DNA of 35,213 nucleotides from an uncultured Bacteroidia bacterium (GTDB taxonomy: Bacteria; Bacteroidota; Bacteroidia; Bacteroidales; Prolixibacteraceae), in assembly GCA_903904515.1 (NCBI GenBank), contig CAIVCR010000039.1, positions 1 through 35,213 on the forward strand. Reading direction: 5' to 3'. Made by a program: the position numbers and the translations under genes. The notes under the pieces are model-generated. The model was not told where the DNA came from. It made no database searches and saw nothing but the letters and a program-made list of their open reading frames with translations. Below, in pieces: positions 24,639 to 33,242 of the stretch; position 1 is the first letter of the stretch; every line of letters begins with the position of its first letter.

Positions 24639-26855
24639 ATGCAATTTCCTTTCTTCAAGCAACTTGATGCCATGGATTGTGGTCCTTCCTGTTTACGGAT
24701 GATAGCGAAATTCTATGGTCGCAGTTATTCGTTACAGCAACTCAGAAACCTTTCGTATGCCACACGCGAGGGTGTATCTATGCTAAGTCTGAGTGATGCT
24801 GCCGAGAAACTGGGATTCAGAACCCGGGGAGTGCGTCTGATCTGGGAACAATTGAGGGATGAAGTTCAGTTTCCCTGTATCATCCACTGGAATCAAAACC
24901 ATTTTGTTGTTGTAACTGCCGTTAAAAAAAAGAGTTCGTTCCCCTTCTTGCCTTTAAACAGACAAAAGGAGGATGTAATCCACATAGCAGATCCGGCACT
25001 TGGCCTTTTAAAATATAATAAGTCTGAATTTTTGAGATTCTGGTCCGGGCAAGGTAAGGAGGGTGTTGCCTTACTGATTGAACCCACTGCGGAATTTTAC
25101 AATGAAGAGCCTGAAAACCATAGTATAAACCGATTCAGTTATATTCTGAATTACCTGCGCCCTTATCGGAAATTCATCATCCAGCTCCTTCTTGGGATGT
25201 TGACGGGAAGTTTTGTGAGCATGCTGTTCCCCTTTCTGACCCAATCAATTGTCGATTACGGTATCGGGAACAGCGATCTGAACTTTATCGGAATGGTATT
25301 AGTCGCGCAGTTAGTCCTTACTTTTGGTCAGACTGCCAATGAGTTAATCCGAAACTGGATCATGCTTCATGTCACAACACGGGTAAGTATTTCGTTGATT
25401 TCTGACTTTTTGATCAAGCTCATGCGACTTCCCATCTCTTTTTTTGATTCCCGGATGATTGGGGATATTATGCAGCGAATGGGTGATCACAGCAGGATAC
25501 AGACCTTCCTGACCACTTCATTGGTCAATATTTTATTTGCAGCCATAACCCTGGTGATTTACACGGTTATTATGGCGACTTATCACCCGGGTATCCTTTT
25601 GGTTTTTATGATCGGGAGTATTCTGTATATCGGATGGGTATTGCTTTTCTTAAAAAAGCGGAGAGTTTTGGACTATAAACGTTTTCAGCAAGCCTCCGCC
25701 AATCAGAGCAATATTGTTCAGCTGATTACCGGGATGCCGGATATTAAGCTCAACAATTGCGAAAAGCAAAAACGGTGGGAATGGGAACGGATTCAGGCAA
25801 AGCTGTACAAAGTAAATATAAAGGGACTCCTGCTCAATCAGAATCAACTGGTTGGGGGCTCGTTCATTAATCAGACCAAAGATATTATCATCTCATTCAT
25901 GACCGCAAAGGCAGTTGTCACAGGGGATATGACCCTTGGGATGATGATGGCGGTCCAGTACATTATTGGTCAGTTAAATACTCCGATCCAGCTATTTATC
26001 GGATTTGTTCAATCGGCGCAGGATGCAAAGATCTCGCTTGAGCGATTGGGTGAGATCAATGAAAAAGAGGACGAAGAGAAACCCGGTATGGTGAAAATAG
26101 ATGAAATTCCGGTGGGGAAAGAGATCGTATTGAAAAACGTCACTTACCAGTATGAGGGTCCAGGATCTCCGAAGGTTTTGAAAATGATAAATCTTGAGAT
26201 TCCTGCCAACAAAATCACAGCCATTGTCGGATCGAGCGGAAGCGGGAAAAGCACCCTTGTTAAACTGATACTTGGTTTTTACAAACCCGTTGAAGGGGAC
26301 ATCGTTTTGGGTGGGATCTCACTGGATAGATTTAGTCAGCAGAAATGGCGTCAACACTGTGGAGTGGTATTGCAGGAGGGTTTTATTTTTTCCGATTCAG
26401 TAGCAGGCAATATTGGAATCGGAGACGAAATCCCGGATCCTTTAAAGCTTGAAAGTGCCGTAAAAGCGGCCAATATAAAATCATTTATCGAAGAGCTCCC
26501 GATGGGATATGCAACAAGAATCGGGAGCGAAGGGCATGGTTTAAGTACGGGTCAGAAACAGCGGATCCTGATCGCAAGATCTGTTTATAAAAATCCTGAT
26601 TACCTCTTTTTTGACGAGGCAACTAACGCGCTCGATGCCCGAAACGAGCTGGTCATTATGGAAAACCTCAACGAATTCTTTAAGGATCGCACCGTGCTGG
26701 TGGTTGCTCACCGTTTGAGTACGGTGAAAAATGCCGATCAGATTGTAGTTTTAGAGCAAGGAGAGATCGTCGAAAAGGGGACTCATGCGGAATTGGTGGA
26801 AAAGAGAGGGACCTATTATCATCTTGTCAGGGATCAGCTGGAACTCGGCAACTAG
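24639..26855 (+). CDS. C39-peptidase-containing ABC transporter (peptide processing and export)
   Basis: A 738-aa PCAT: it cuts the leader after GG and exports the core peptide. The C39 domain (1-140) has catalytic Cys14 in LDAMDCGPSCL, His in HWNQNHFVVV and Asp in IADPALG. A six-helix membrane domain follows at about 165-460. The ATPase has Walker A GSSGSGKST (531-539), the signature LSTGQKQR, Walker B YLFFDEATNALD and the switch His in VVAHRLST. Only the one ABC half is encoded, so it acts as a homodimer. The HlyD-type adaptor gene 68 bases downstream completes the inner-membrane export unit. The likely substrate is the GG-leader peptide at 24132-24371. Confidence 0.95.
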   Translation: MQFPFFKQLDAMDCGPSCLRMIAKFYGRSYSLQQLRNLSYATREGVSMLSLSDAAEKLGFRTRGVRLIWEQLRDEVQFPCIIHWNQNHFVVVTAVKKKSSFPFLPLNRQKEDVIHIADPALGLLKYNKSEFLRFWSGQGKEGVALLIEPTAEFYNEEPENHSINRFSYILNYLRPYRKFIIQLLLGMLTGSFVSMLFPFLTQSIVDYGIGNSDLNFIGMVLVAQLVLTFGQTANELIRNWIMLHVTTRVSISLISDFLIKLMRLPISFFDSRMIGDIMQRMGDHSRIQTFLTTSLVNILFAAITLVIYTVIMATYHPGILLVFMIGSILYIGWVLLFLKKRRVLDYKRFQQASANQSNIVQLITGMPDIKLNNCEKQKRWEWERIQAKLYKVNIKGLLLNQNQLVGGSFINQTKDIIISFMTAKAVVTGDMTLGMMMAVQYIIGQLNTPIQLFIGFVQSAQDAKISLERLGEINEKEDEEKPGMVKIDEIPVGKEIVLKNVTYQYEGPGSPKVLKMINLEIPANKITAIVGSSGSGKSTLVKLILGFYKPVEGDIVLGGISLDRFSQQKWRQHCGVVLQEGFIFSDSVAGNIGIGDEIPDPLKLESAVKAANIKSFIEELPMGYATRIGSEGHGLSTGQKQRILIARSVYKNPDYLFFDEATNALDARNELVIMENLNEFFKDRTVLVVAHRLSTVKNADQIVVLEQGEIVEKGTHAELVEKRGTYYHLVRDQLELGN

Positions 26856-26923
26856 ATGCGGATGGCCAATTCAATTCATCTGCTTGAATTATAGCGATTA
26901 ACGAATAAATAAGAATTATCAGC

Positions 26924-28225
26924 ATGCCGGAAAATTCAAACTTGCCCAATCATAGCGAAGAGGTGCAGGATATTATGTCTCTGATTCCTAATCAGGTAAT
27001 CCGTTGGGGATTGACGGTAATATTTGCTGTTTTTCTCCTGCTCGTAATTGGGAGTTATTACTTTAAATCCCCCGAGATTATTAAGGCTCCAATGGTTTTG
27101 ACTACTAAAAATCCTCCGGTTTCCTTAATCAGTAAATCAACGGGAAAGATTGAACGGTTATTTGCATCCGATGGTCAGAATATTGAAGAGAAGGGGAACA
27201 TTGCCCTGATCAACAATCCGACCGATTTTTCCCATTATCTGATCCTCAAAAGGGAGTTAGCCGATTGTTCCCGCATAGCCGAATGGGACAAACAGGTATT
27301 TGAGATTAACCTATCCGAAAGCCTTACACTGGGTGAACTGCAGTCAACCTACGGACCGTTTCTGAAAAACAGGAATAATTTCAAACAATTTCTCAGTCAA
27401 AACTTTCTCCCGCAAAAGATTGCATTAATCGACAAACAGATTGTCAAGCATCAGGAGTACTACCAGACACTGATGAGGCAGATGGAGATCCAGCGAAATG
27501 ATCTGGTGCTATCGGGGAAAAGTTTTGTCCGTGATTCCTCCCTTTATCTGAAAAGAACGACCAGTGAGGCAGAATATGATAAATCAAGGCAACTGTATCT
27601 TTCCAAAAAATCAGCATTTATTGGATATGAAGCGGTTTTGCGCGAAACGGAGTCCTCGATTCTTCAAATGCAGTCAACACGGGTCGAATTAGAAATGCAA
27701 TATGAAAAGGAGCTGTCGGATTTCAGGTTGCTGCTTGATGAGTCGAGGCAAAACCTTGACAATGCAGTTCATCAGTGGGAAGAACGATATCTGGTTGCCA
27801 GTCCGATTAAAGGGAAGTTAACGCTTACCTCGATCTGGAGCATCAACCAGGAGGTCAAAATCGGGGAACTTATTGCAACAGTGATTCCGGTAGAGCCATC
27901 AGCAATCATCGCAAAGGCGGTTATACCCCCTTCCGGATTCGGAAAAGTGGAGGTTGGCCAGCGGGTAAATATAAAATTAAGCGGATTTCCATACATGGAG
28001 TTCGGGATGCTGAAAGGTACCATCAAGTCGATATCCCTTGTTCCGGACTCAAGAGGGTATATCGCAGAGATTGCACTTTCGGAAGGGATGTCCTCCTCTT
28101 ACCGGCGCGAAAACCTCAAGTTTATCCAGCAAATGGATGGGACAGCCGAGATTATTACAAAGGAGATGCGTTTAATAACCAGATTAATCAACCCACTCAG
28201 AGCATTCTTCGATAACGGCAAATAA
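26924..28225 (+). CDS. HlyD-family membrane fusion protein
   Basis: A 433-aa periplasmic adaptor that links a C39 ABC exporter to an outer-membrane channel. It has one N-terminal membrane segment (about 28-48, WGLTVIFAVFLLLVIGSYYF). A lipoyl/barrel-sandwich half follows (APMVLTTKNPPVSLISKSTGKI, about 57-78), then a long coiled-coil region (about 130-290) and the second half plus beta-barrel (VASPIKGKLTLTSIW, VGQRVNIKLSGFPYMEFGMLKGTI). No TolC-like gene is in the window; the channel must come from elsewhere. Cotranscribed with the ABC transporter. Confidence 0.92.
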   Translation: MPENSNLPNHSEEVQDIMSLIPNQVIRWGLTVIFAVFLLLVIGSYYFKSPEIIKAPMVLTTKNPPVSLISKSTGKIERLFASDGQNIEEKGNIALINNPTDFSHYLILKRELADCSRIAEWDKQVFEINLSESLTLGELQSTYGPFLKNRNNFKQFLSQNFLPQKIALIDKQIVKHQEYYQTLMRQMEIQRNDLVLSGKSFVRDSSLYLKRTTSEAEYDKSRQLYLSKKSAFIGYEAVLRETESSILQMQSTRVELEMQYEKELSDFRLLLDESRQNLDNAVHQWEERYLVASPIKGKLTLTSIWSINQEVKIGELIATVIPVEPSAIIAKAVIPPSGFGKVEVGQRVNIKLSGFPYMEFGMLKGTIKSISLVPDSRGYIAEIALSEGMSSSYRRENLKFIQQMDGTAEIITKEMRLITRLINPLRAFFDNGK

Positions 28226-28333
28226 TGGTTAAGGAGTGAAGTAACAATTGGCAATTCTTTCCTATTAAGAAATGGATTCCGTTGGGAATTACGGGAGGAA
28301 AAAGTTACTCATTTAGTTGTTGCAGACGAAGAA

Positions 28334-29242
28334 ATGATACTCATATTAACCGATAAAAATGATTTGTATGCCGACCGGGTTGAATCTATCCTGGTCAGGA
28401 ATTCAGCTGAATATTCAAGGCTGAATCTGGATGTTGATTCAGCCAGGCATACAAAATTTCGGAGAGAGGACAATTCGTTTCGTGTAGAGAGTCCAAACGG
28501 ATGCTTTTCGACACGTCAGATTGATACCGTGTGGAACACCCGGGCCCGGGCCAAACAATTTTGCTTTACTAAAGATCCGCATGATACCAATTATTCAAGT
28601 TTAAATAAGACTCTTAAGGGGCTTTACTCTTCGCTTGAATCTACCAAATGGTTAAATTTTAATCTTGATTTGTATTCCGAAAAACAATCCATTCAATTTG
28701 CAATCTCAAAAAATATAGGATTAAAGTGGCCCAGTTATATCTGCGCCAACGATATTAATTATCTCCATAGTTTTTTTGAAACGAAAAAAGATCGTCTTTT
28801 GGAGTTGATGGAACAGGGTTGTACAAATAAATTGCCAGAGAGTTGTGGCGGGAAATGTGCCGAAAGGTTAGAATCTCCAAATTTGGACGATCACTCAGAA
28901 GTTAACTGTCCGCTGACTGACACTTCATTCCTGGTCAGATGCATTGTAGTAGGAAAGGAATTTTTCGCAGGCAAAATCAGGGGAGAGGTCAATGGTGCCG
29001 GTCAGTTGATAAATTCAAATTCTTATGGAAATGTTCAGCCTCCTGAATCAATTAAAAAAAAGGCTGTTCAATTAATGACTGAATTAAATCTCACCTATGG
29101 AGTATTTGATTTTATGGTTACAGACAATGGGGATTGGTTTTTTGATGCACTTAATCTCACCGGCAAATATCAATGGGTCGAAGATATTAAAGGAAACGAT
29201 ATTTCATCGAGTATTGCCAAGTGGCTAATGATGAACAATTAA
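28334..29242 (+). CDS. ATP-grasp peptide-ligase-like protein, divergent, probable RiPP maturase relative
   Basis: A 302-aa protein with the layout of graspetide ATP-grasp ligases (MvdD/GwsG type). It has an N-terminal MILILTDKNDLYADRV, VWNTRARA in the pre-ATP-grasp domain, LNFNLDLYSEKQSIQFAISKNIGLKWPSY, RCIVVGKEFFAGKIRGE, and DFMVTDNGDWFFDALNLTGKYQWVE at the end. D259 and N274 of the metal site are kept, but the Glu normally two residues before that Asn is Ala272. The central ATP-lysine segment is unrecognisable and replaced by a Cys-rich stretch (GCTNKLPESCGGKCAER). It may have changed chemistry, serve as a binding protein, or be decaying. It follows the HlyD gene by 108 bases. Maturase role is by family and position. 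Confidence 0.7.
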   Translation: MILILTDKNDLYADRVESILVRNSAEYSRLNLDVDSARHTKFRREDNSFRVESPNGCFSTRQIDTVWNTRARAKQFCFTKDPHDTNYSSLNKTLKGLYSSLESTKWLNFNLDLYSEKQSIQFAISKNIGLKWPSYICANDINYLHSFFETKKDRLLELMEQGCTNKLPESCGGKCAERLESPNLDDHSEVNCPLTDTSFLVRCIVVGKEFFAGKIRGEVNGAGQLINSNSYGNVQPPESIKKKAVQLMTELNLTYGVFDFMVTDNGDWFFDALNLTGKYQWVEDIKGNDISSSIAKWLMMNN

Positions 29243-29298
29243 ATAAGCGCTGTGAGAGGATGCTTAATGTGGTTAGTGATGTTTTGAAAGATTAGGTC

Positions 29299-29328
29299 AA
29301 AAGAGGAGATTCGCACATCTCCTCTTTT
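29299..29328. terminator. Bidirectional intrinsic terminator
   Basis: Perfect 12-bp stem AAAAGAGGAGAT (29299-29310) and ATCTCCTCTTTT (29317-29328), 6-base loop. Lies between the convergent ATP-grasp (+) and kbl (-) genes and can serve both. Confidence 0.9.
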
Positions 29329-29380
29329 GTGTTTTCCTTAACTAAGTGATTAGAGTAATTTATCTTTACTATTATTTAGT

Positions 29381-30571
29381 TTATTGGATAACCCCAAGTA
29401 TTTTTCCCACTTTGGTAAAGGCCGCAATAGCCTGGTCCAGATGTTCGTGCTTATGTGCCGCGGAAAGTTGAACTCTGATCCGCGCCTCCCCTTGCGGGAC
29501 TACCGGATAATAAAATCCGATGACATAGATCCCCTCTTCAAGCAAACGGGTGGCAAACTCCTGGGACAATTTTGCATCGTAGAGCATTACTGCGCAAATT
29601 GCAGATTTAGTGGGTTTTATATCGAAACCGGCCTCCTTGATTTTAGCAACAAAATATTCTGTATTCTGATGCAAACGGTTTTGAAGTTCCGAAGTTTCAG
29701 CCATCATCTCAAACATCCTGATTCCGGCCCCTACAACAGAAGGTGGAATTGCATTTGAGAAAAGATAGGGACGTGAGCGCTGACGCAATAGCTCTATGAT
29801 CTCTCTTTTACCCGTGGTAAACCCCCCGATAGCACCGCCAAACGCTTTTCCAAGGGTTCCGGTGATAATATCCACTTTACCCCTTACGTTAAACCTTTCA
29901 GTAACTCCACGCCCGGTTTCACCAACAACCCCGGCCGAATGACACTCATCAACCATCACCAGGGCATCGTATTTTTGAGCTAACCGAATAATTTCGTCCA
30001 CAGGGGCAACATTCCCGTCCATCGAGAAGACGCCATCGGTTACTACAATCCGGAATCTTGCATCAGAAGCATTTTGCAACTGCACTTCCAGATCTGCCAT
30101 ATCTGCATTTTTATAACGGAACCGGCGTGCCTTGGAGAGACGCACCCCGTCAATTATTGACGCGTGATTCAGCGAATCGGATATAATGGCATCCTCCTCC
30201 CCAAACAAGGGTTCAAAAACACCCCCATTTGCATCAAAACAGGCAGCATACAAAATAGAATCTTCTGTACCGAAGAAATCAGCAATCTTAGCTTCAAGTT
30301 CTTTATGCAGGTCAGTCGTTCCACAAATAAACCTTACGGAGGACATTCCAAACCCATGGGTATCAAGAGCCGATTTGGCAGCTGCAATCAATTCGGGGTG
30401 ATTGGAAAGACCCAGGTAATTGTTTGCACAAAAGTTGAGTACCTCTTTCCCTGAATCGAGCCTGATTACCGCATCCTGTGCAGAAGTGATAATCCGTTCA
30501 CTTTTATATAGTCCTGCTTCCCTGATCTGTGAAAGCTCGTTTTTTAAGTGTTCCTTAATTTTGCCGTACAT
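29381..30571 (-). CDS. kbl: Glycine C-acetyltransferase (2-amino-3-ketobutyrate CoA ligase)
   Basis: A 396-aa PLP enzyme that with threonine dehydrogenase degrades threonine to glycine and acetyl-CoA. Highly conserved blocks are LNFCANNYLGLSNHP, GFGMSSVRFICGTTDLHKELE, YAACFDANGG, DSLNHASIIDGVRL, TDGVFSMDGN, VDECHSAGVVGETGRG and the PLP lysine in TGTLGKAFGGAIGG. The RFICGT block and TLGKAFGG separate it from the serine palmitoyltransferase paralogue in this window. The usual partner gene tdh is not adjacent. Divergent from the superoxide dismutase gene with 161 bases between. Confidence 0.95.
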   Translation of the reverse strand: MYGKIKEHLKNELSQIREAGLYKSERIITSAQDAVIRLDSGKEVLNFCANNYLGLSNHPELIAAAKSALDTHGFGMSSVRFICGTTDLHKELEAKIADFFGTEDSILYAACFDANGGVFEPLFGEEDAIISDSLNHASIIDGVRLSKARRFRYKNADMADLEVQLQNASDARFRIVVTDGVFSMDGNVAPVDEIIRLAQKYDALVMVDECHSAGVVGETGRGVTERFNVRGKVDIITGTLGKAFGGAIGGFTTGKREIIELLRQRSRPYLFSNAIPPSVVGAGIRMFEMMAETSELQNRLHQNTEYFVAKIKEAGFDIKPTKSAICAVMLYDAKLSQEFATRLLEEGIYVIGFYYPVVPQGEARIRVQLSAAHKHEHLDQAIAAFTKVGKILGVIQ

Positions 30572-30732
30572 AATAACTGAAGTTTGAATGTGCCAATAAT
30601 TGAGTGATTAAAACTATAGAAAAGAGTTTATCCGAACAAGGACTTATCGCAGGGTATTTAAAAAGTTATCTTTAAACTTTTCTTGCTGCTGATTGTTTGA
30701 TTATCAACAGTACATAAAAATAAATCTCAATT

Positions 30733-31518
30733 ATGACAACCAGGCAAAATTCACGTCGCGATTTTTTCAAAAAGGCTTCCCTTTCAGGAATTGCACTATT
30801 TGTTTCCTCAAGATTCTCCTTTGGTGCAAAGCCGTCTGTTCCGGGTAACGCATCGCTGAACCAGGCAATATCGAAGTTAGCCGAATATCAGCTGACCGGT
30901 CAATCAAAGCAAAATCCGCTGCCCTATGCATATGCTGACCTGGAGCCTTCTGTCGATGCAAAAACGATGGAGATTCATTATTCAAAGCATCACGCAGCGT
31001 ATACCAAGAACATGAATGAGATGTCTGCCACCGCAAACAGTGGTTCCAAACCACTGTTCCAGCTCTTTGCAGAAATCGAAAAATACCCTGTTCCATTAAA
31101 AAATAATGCCGGTGGATTTTATAACCATTTGTTATTCTGGACTATAATGGCTCCGAATACTGGTCAGGCACCGGAAGGGAATCTCCTTACCGCTATTAAC
31201 GATTCCTTTGGAAGTTTGGATAAATTCAAGGAATTATTTGGCAATGCAGGAAAGAAGCAGTTCGGAAGTGGCTGGGCCTGGCTTTCGGTCAATGAAACAG
31301 GTAAATTAGTGGTAAGCGCAACACCGAATCAGGATAATCCGCTGATGAGTACAACGGAGGTAAAGGGAATTCCTGTCCTTACTTTGGATGTTTGGGAGCA
31401 TGCTTATTATCTGCAATACCAGAACCGTCGTCCCGATTATGTTGACTCCTTCTGGAAAGTTGTGAACTGGAAAGAGGTAAGCCGCCGTTATGAAGAAGCG
31501 TTGACTGCGATAAAATAA
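30733..31518 (+). CDS. sod: Exported superoxide dismutase, Mn-type, with Tat signal
   Basis: A 261-aa Fe/Mn-family superoxide dismutase with about 60 extra N-terminal residues. These include a twin-arginine signal (NSRRDFFKKAS, then a hydrophobic stretch to about 31), pointing to export of the folded, metal-loaded enzyme. Metal ligands are H82, H132, D219 and H223. The GGFYNH block and Gln200 in TPNQDNPLM are the Mn-type arrangement; iron-type enzymes carry their Gln elsewhere. Cambialistic use of iron cannot be excluded. Single gene, closed by a terminator at 31563-31604. Confidence 0.93.
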   Translation: MTTRQNSRRDFFKKASLSGIALFVSSRFSFGAKPSVPGNASLNQAISKLAEYQLTGQSKQNPLPYAYADLEPSVDAKTMEIHYSKHHAAYTKNMNEMSATANSGSKPLFQLFAEIEKYPVPLKNNAGGFYNHLLFWTIMAPNTGQAPEGNLLTAINDSFGSLDKFKELFGNAGKKQFGSGWAWLSVNETGKLVVSATPNQDNPLMSTTEVKGIPVLTLDVWEHAYYLQYQNRRPDYVDSFWKVVNWKEVSRRYEEALTAIK

Positions 31519-31562
31519 AGCTATCTGGCGCCATAAATGTCAGAAGATCCGTTAAATTAAAA

Positions 31563-31604
31563 CCCCAAAACGCAGGCTAAACTCCTGATTTTTGGGGATT
31601 TTTA
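31563..31604 (+). terminator. Intrinsic terminator after sod
   Basis: CCCCAAAA (31563-31570) pairs with TTTTGGGG (31590-31597), with an inner CAGG/CCTG stem, followed by ATTTTTAT. Located 44 bases after the sod stop. Confidence 0.8.
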
Positions 31605-31624
31605 TTAATCGTCAATTCAAATTA

Positions 31625-31661
31625 TTGGCAAATTAGCAAATTGCCACATTGGCAAATTAGC
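31625..31661. repeat. Short direct repeat after gltX
   Basis: TTGGCAAATTAGC occurs at 31625-31637 and again at 31649-31661 (24-base period), with a complementary TTGCCA in between. It abuts the gltX stop codon. Resembles AT-rich slippage repeats often found between Bacteroidota genes. Confidence 0.7.
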
Positions 31662-31664
31662 ACA

Positions 31665-33194
31665 TTAAACACCAATTGTATCTATCGCCTTTTGAATACG
31701 TATAACCGTTTGTGACCGGCCTAATATTTCGCAAATTTCGAAGATATCTGGACCAAAGCTTCCTCCAACCAGACAGAGGCGCAGTGAGTTCATTACGGTG
31801 CCAAAATTCCACCCGTTAGCAGTCACAAAAGCCGAAAAGGGTTCCTTGATTTCGGGGGCATTCCATTGATCAATGGTTTCGAAAAACCGGGCGATCTCAC
31901 CCATAATTTCAGGAACTCCATCCTTCCACCGTTTACTTATAATTTTTTCATCGTAAGATGTGGGAGGTTGAAACAAAAAATAACTCTGATCCCAGATTTC
32001 GGAAACAAAGTTGCAACGCTCTTTGACCATGCCGCAAACTTTGATCGCCATATCCAGGTCAGCAGTAACACCTTTTTGGTTTAGAAAAGGTATTAATAAT
32101 TCACCCAGTTCCTGATCCGATTTTTTTATAAAATACTGGTGATTAAACCATTTCGTTTTATCCGGATCGAAACGCGCTCCTGACTTTCCGACCCTTTCAA
32201 GTGAAAAAGCCTGGCAAAGTTCCTCCATCGAAAAGATCTCCTGTTCAGTACCCGGATTCCAGCCCAGTAATGCAAGCATATTGATAAATGCGTCAGGGAA
32301 ATAACCATCTTCGCGGTAACCACGCGATGGTTCTCCTGTTACTTTATCTTTCCACAACAAGGGAAATACCGGGAATCCAAGTTTATCGCCGTCCCGTTTG
32401 CTGAGTTTCCCCTTTCCTTCAGGTTTTAAAATTAACGGGAGGTGGGTAAAACGGGGCATGGTCTCTTCCCATCCGAAAGCACGGTATAACAAAACGTGCA
32501 ACGGCATTGATGGAAGCCACTCCTCACCTCTGATTACGTGTGAAATTTCCATCAAATGATCATCAACGACATTGGCAAGGTGATAGGTAGGCATTCCGTC
32601 GCTCTTAAATAAAACCTTGTCATCGAGTAATGCGGTATTGAACGTAACACTTCCCCTGATCAGGTCGACTTCCGTAACATCCAGATTATCGGGCATTTTA
32701 AAACGAATCACATAGTGAGTCGATGAGGATAGCAACCCTTTCCACACCACCTCAGAAAGTGAAAGTGAATTCTTCATTTGGCCCCTCGACAGGGCATTAT
32801 AGGTAAAGGTCTCCCCTTTTGCCTCTGCACTTGTGCGTGCCAGATCGAGTTCCTCCGGGGTATCAAATGCATAATAGGCATTACCACTATTAAGCAGTTG
32901 TTCCGCATATTTACGGTAAAGTTCTTTCCGTTCGCTTTGACGATAAGGGGCAAATGGTCCGCCTTGTTTAGGACCCTCATCAATGGTGATGCCACACCAC
33001 TCGAGCGCTTCCTGGATATACTCCTCTGCACCGGGGACATAACGCGCCTGGTCTGTGTCTTCGATCCGGAGGAGAAAATCGCCGCCATGTTTTTTGGCGA
33101 ACAAATAATTAAATAACGCTGTACGGACCCCACCGATATGAAGTGGTCCCGTTGGACTTGGGGCAAAACGAACCCTGACTTTTCTTTCGCTCAT
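31665..33194 (-). CDS. gltX: Glutamyl-tRNA synthetase
   Basis: Class I aminoacyl-tRNA synthetase of 509 aa, charging tRNA-Glu. It has the HIGH-type motif PLHIGG (17-22) after RFAPSPTG, LRIEDTD, YHLANVVDDHLM, VIRGEEWLPSMPLH and the KMSKS-type KLSKRDG. The C-terminal anticodon-binding region is present. No zinc-finger insertion Cys cluster is evident. The ATG at 33194 lies 30 bases after a TATCTTTG -7 box, so it may be transcribed separately from the cation exporter gene only 48 bases upstream. Confidence 0.97.
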   Translation of the reverse strand: MSERKVRVRFAPSPTGPLHIGGVRTALFNYLFAKKHGGDFLLRIEDTDQARYVPGAEEYIQEALEWCGITIDEGPKQGGPFAPYRQSERKELYRKYAEQLLNSGNAYYAFDTPEELDLARTSAEAKGETFTYNALSRGQMKNSLSLSEVVWKGLLSSSTHYVIRFKMPDNLDVTEVDLIRGSVTFNTALLDDKVLFKSDGMPTYHLANVVDDHLMEISHVIRGEEWLPSMPLHVLLYRAFGWEETMPRFTHLPLILKPEGKGKLSKRDGDKLGFPVFPLLWKDKVTGEPSRGYREDGYFPDAFINMLALLGWNPGTEQEIFSMEELCQAFSLERVGKSGARFDPDKTKWFNHQYFIKKSDQELGELLIPFLNQKGVTADLDMAIKVCGMVKERCNFVSEIWDQSYFLFQPPTSYDEKIISKRWKDGVPEIMGEIARFFETIDQWNAPEIKEPFSAFVTANGWNFGTVMNSLRLCLVGGSFGPDIFEICEILGRSQTVIRIQKAIDTIGV

Positions 33195-33223
33195 GACAAA
33201 CTAATTGGAAACCTAAATTTTTG

Positions 33224-33231
33224 CAAAGATA
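33224..33231 (-). promoter_or_regulatory. -7 promoter box for gltX
   Basis: TATCTTTG on the minus strand, exactly TAnnTTTG, 29 bases before the gltX ATG. No TTTG found at the usual -33 distance. The identical octamer precedes dapF (35056-35063). Confidence 0.5.
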
Positions 33232-33242
33232 AGGAAATAGCC

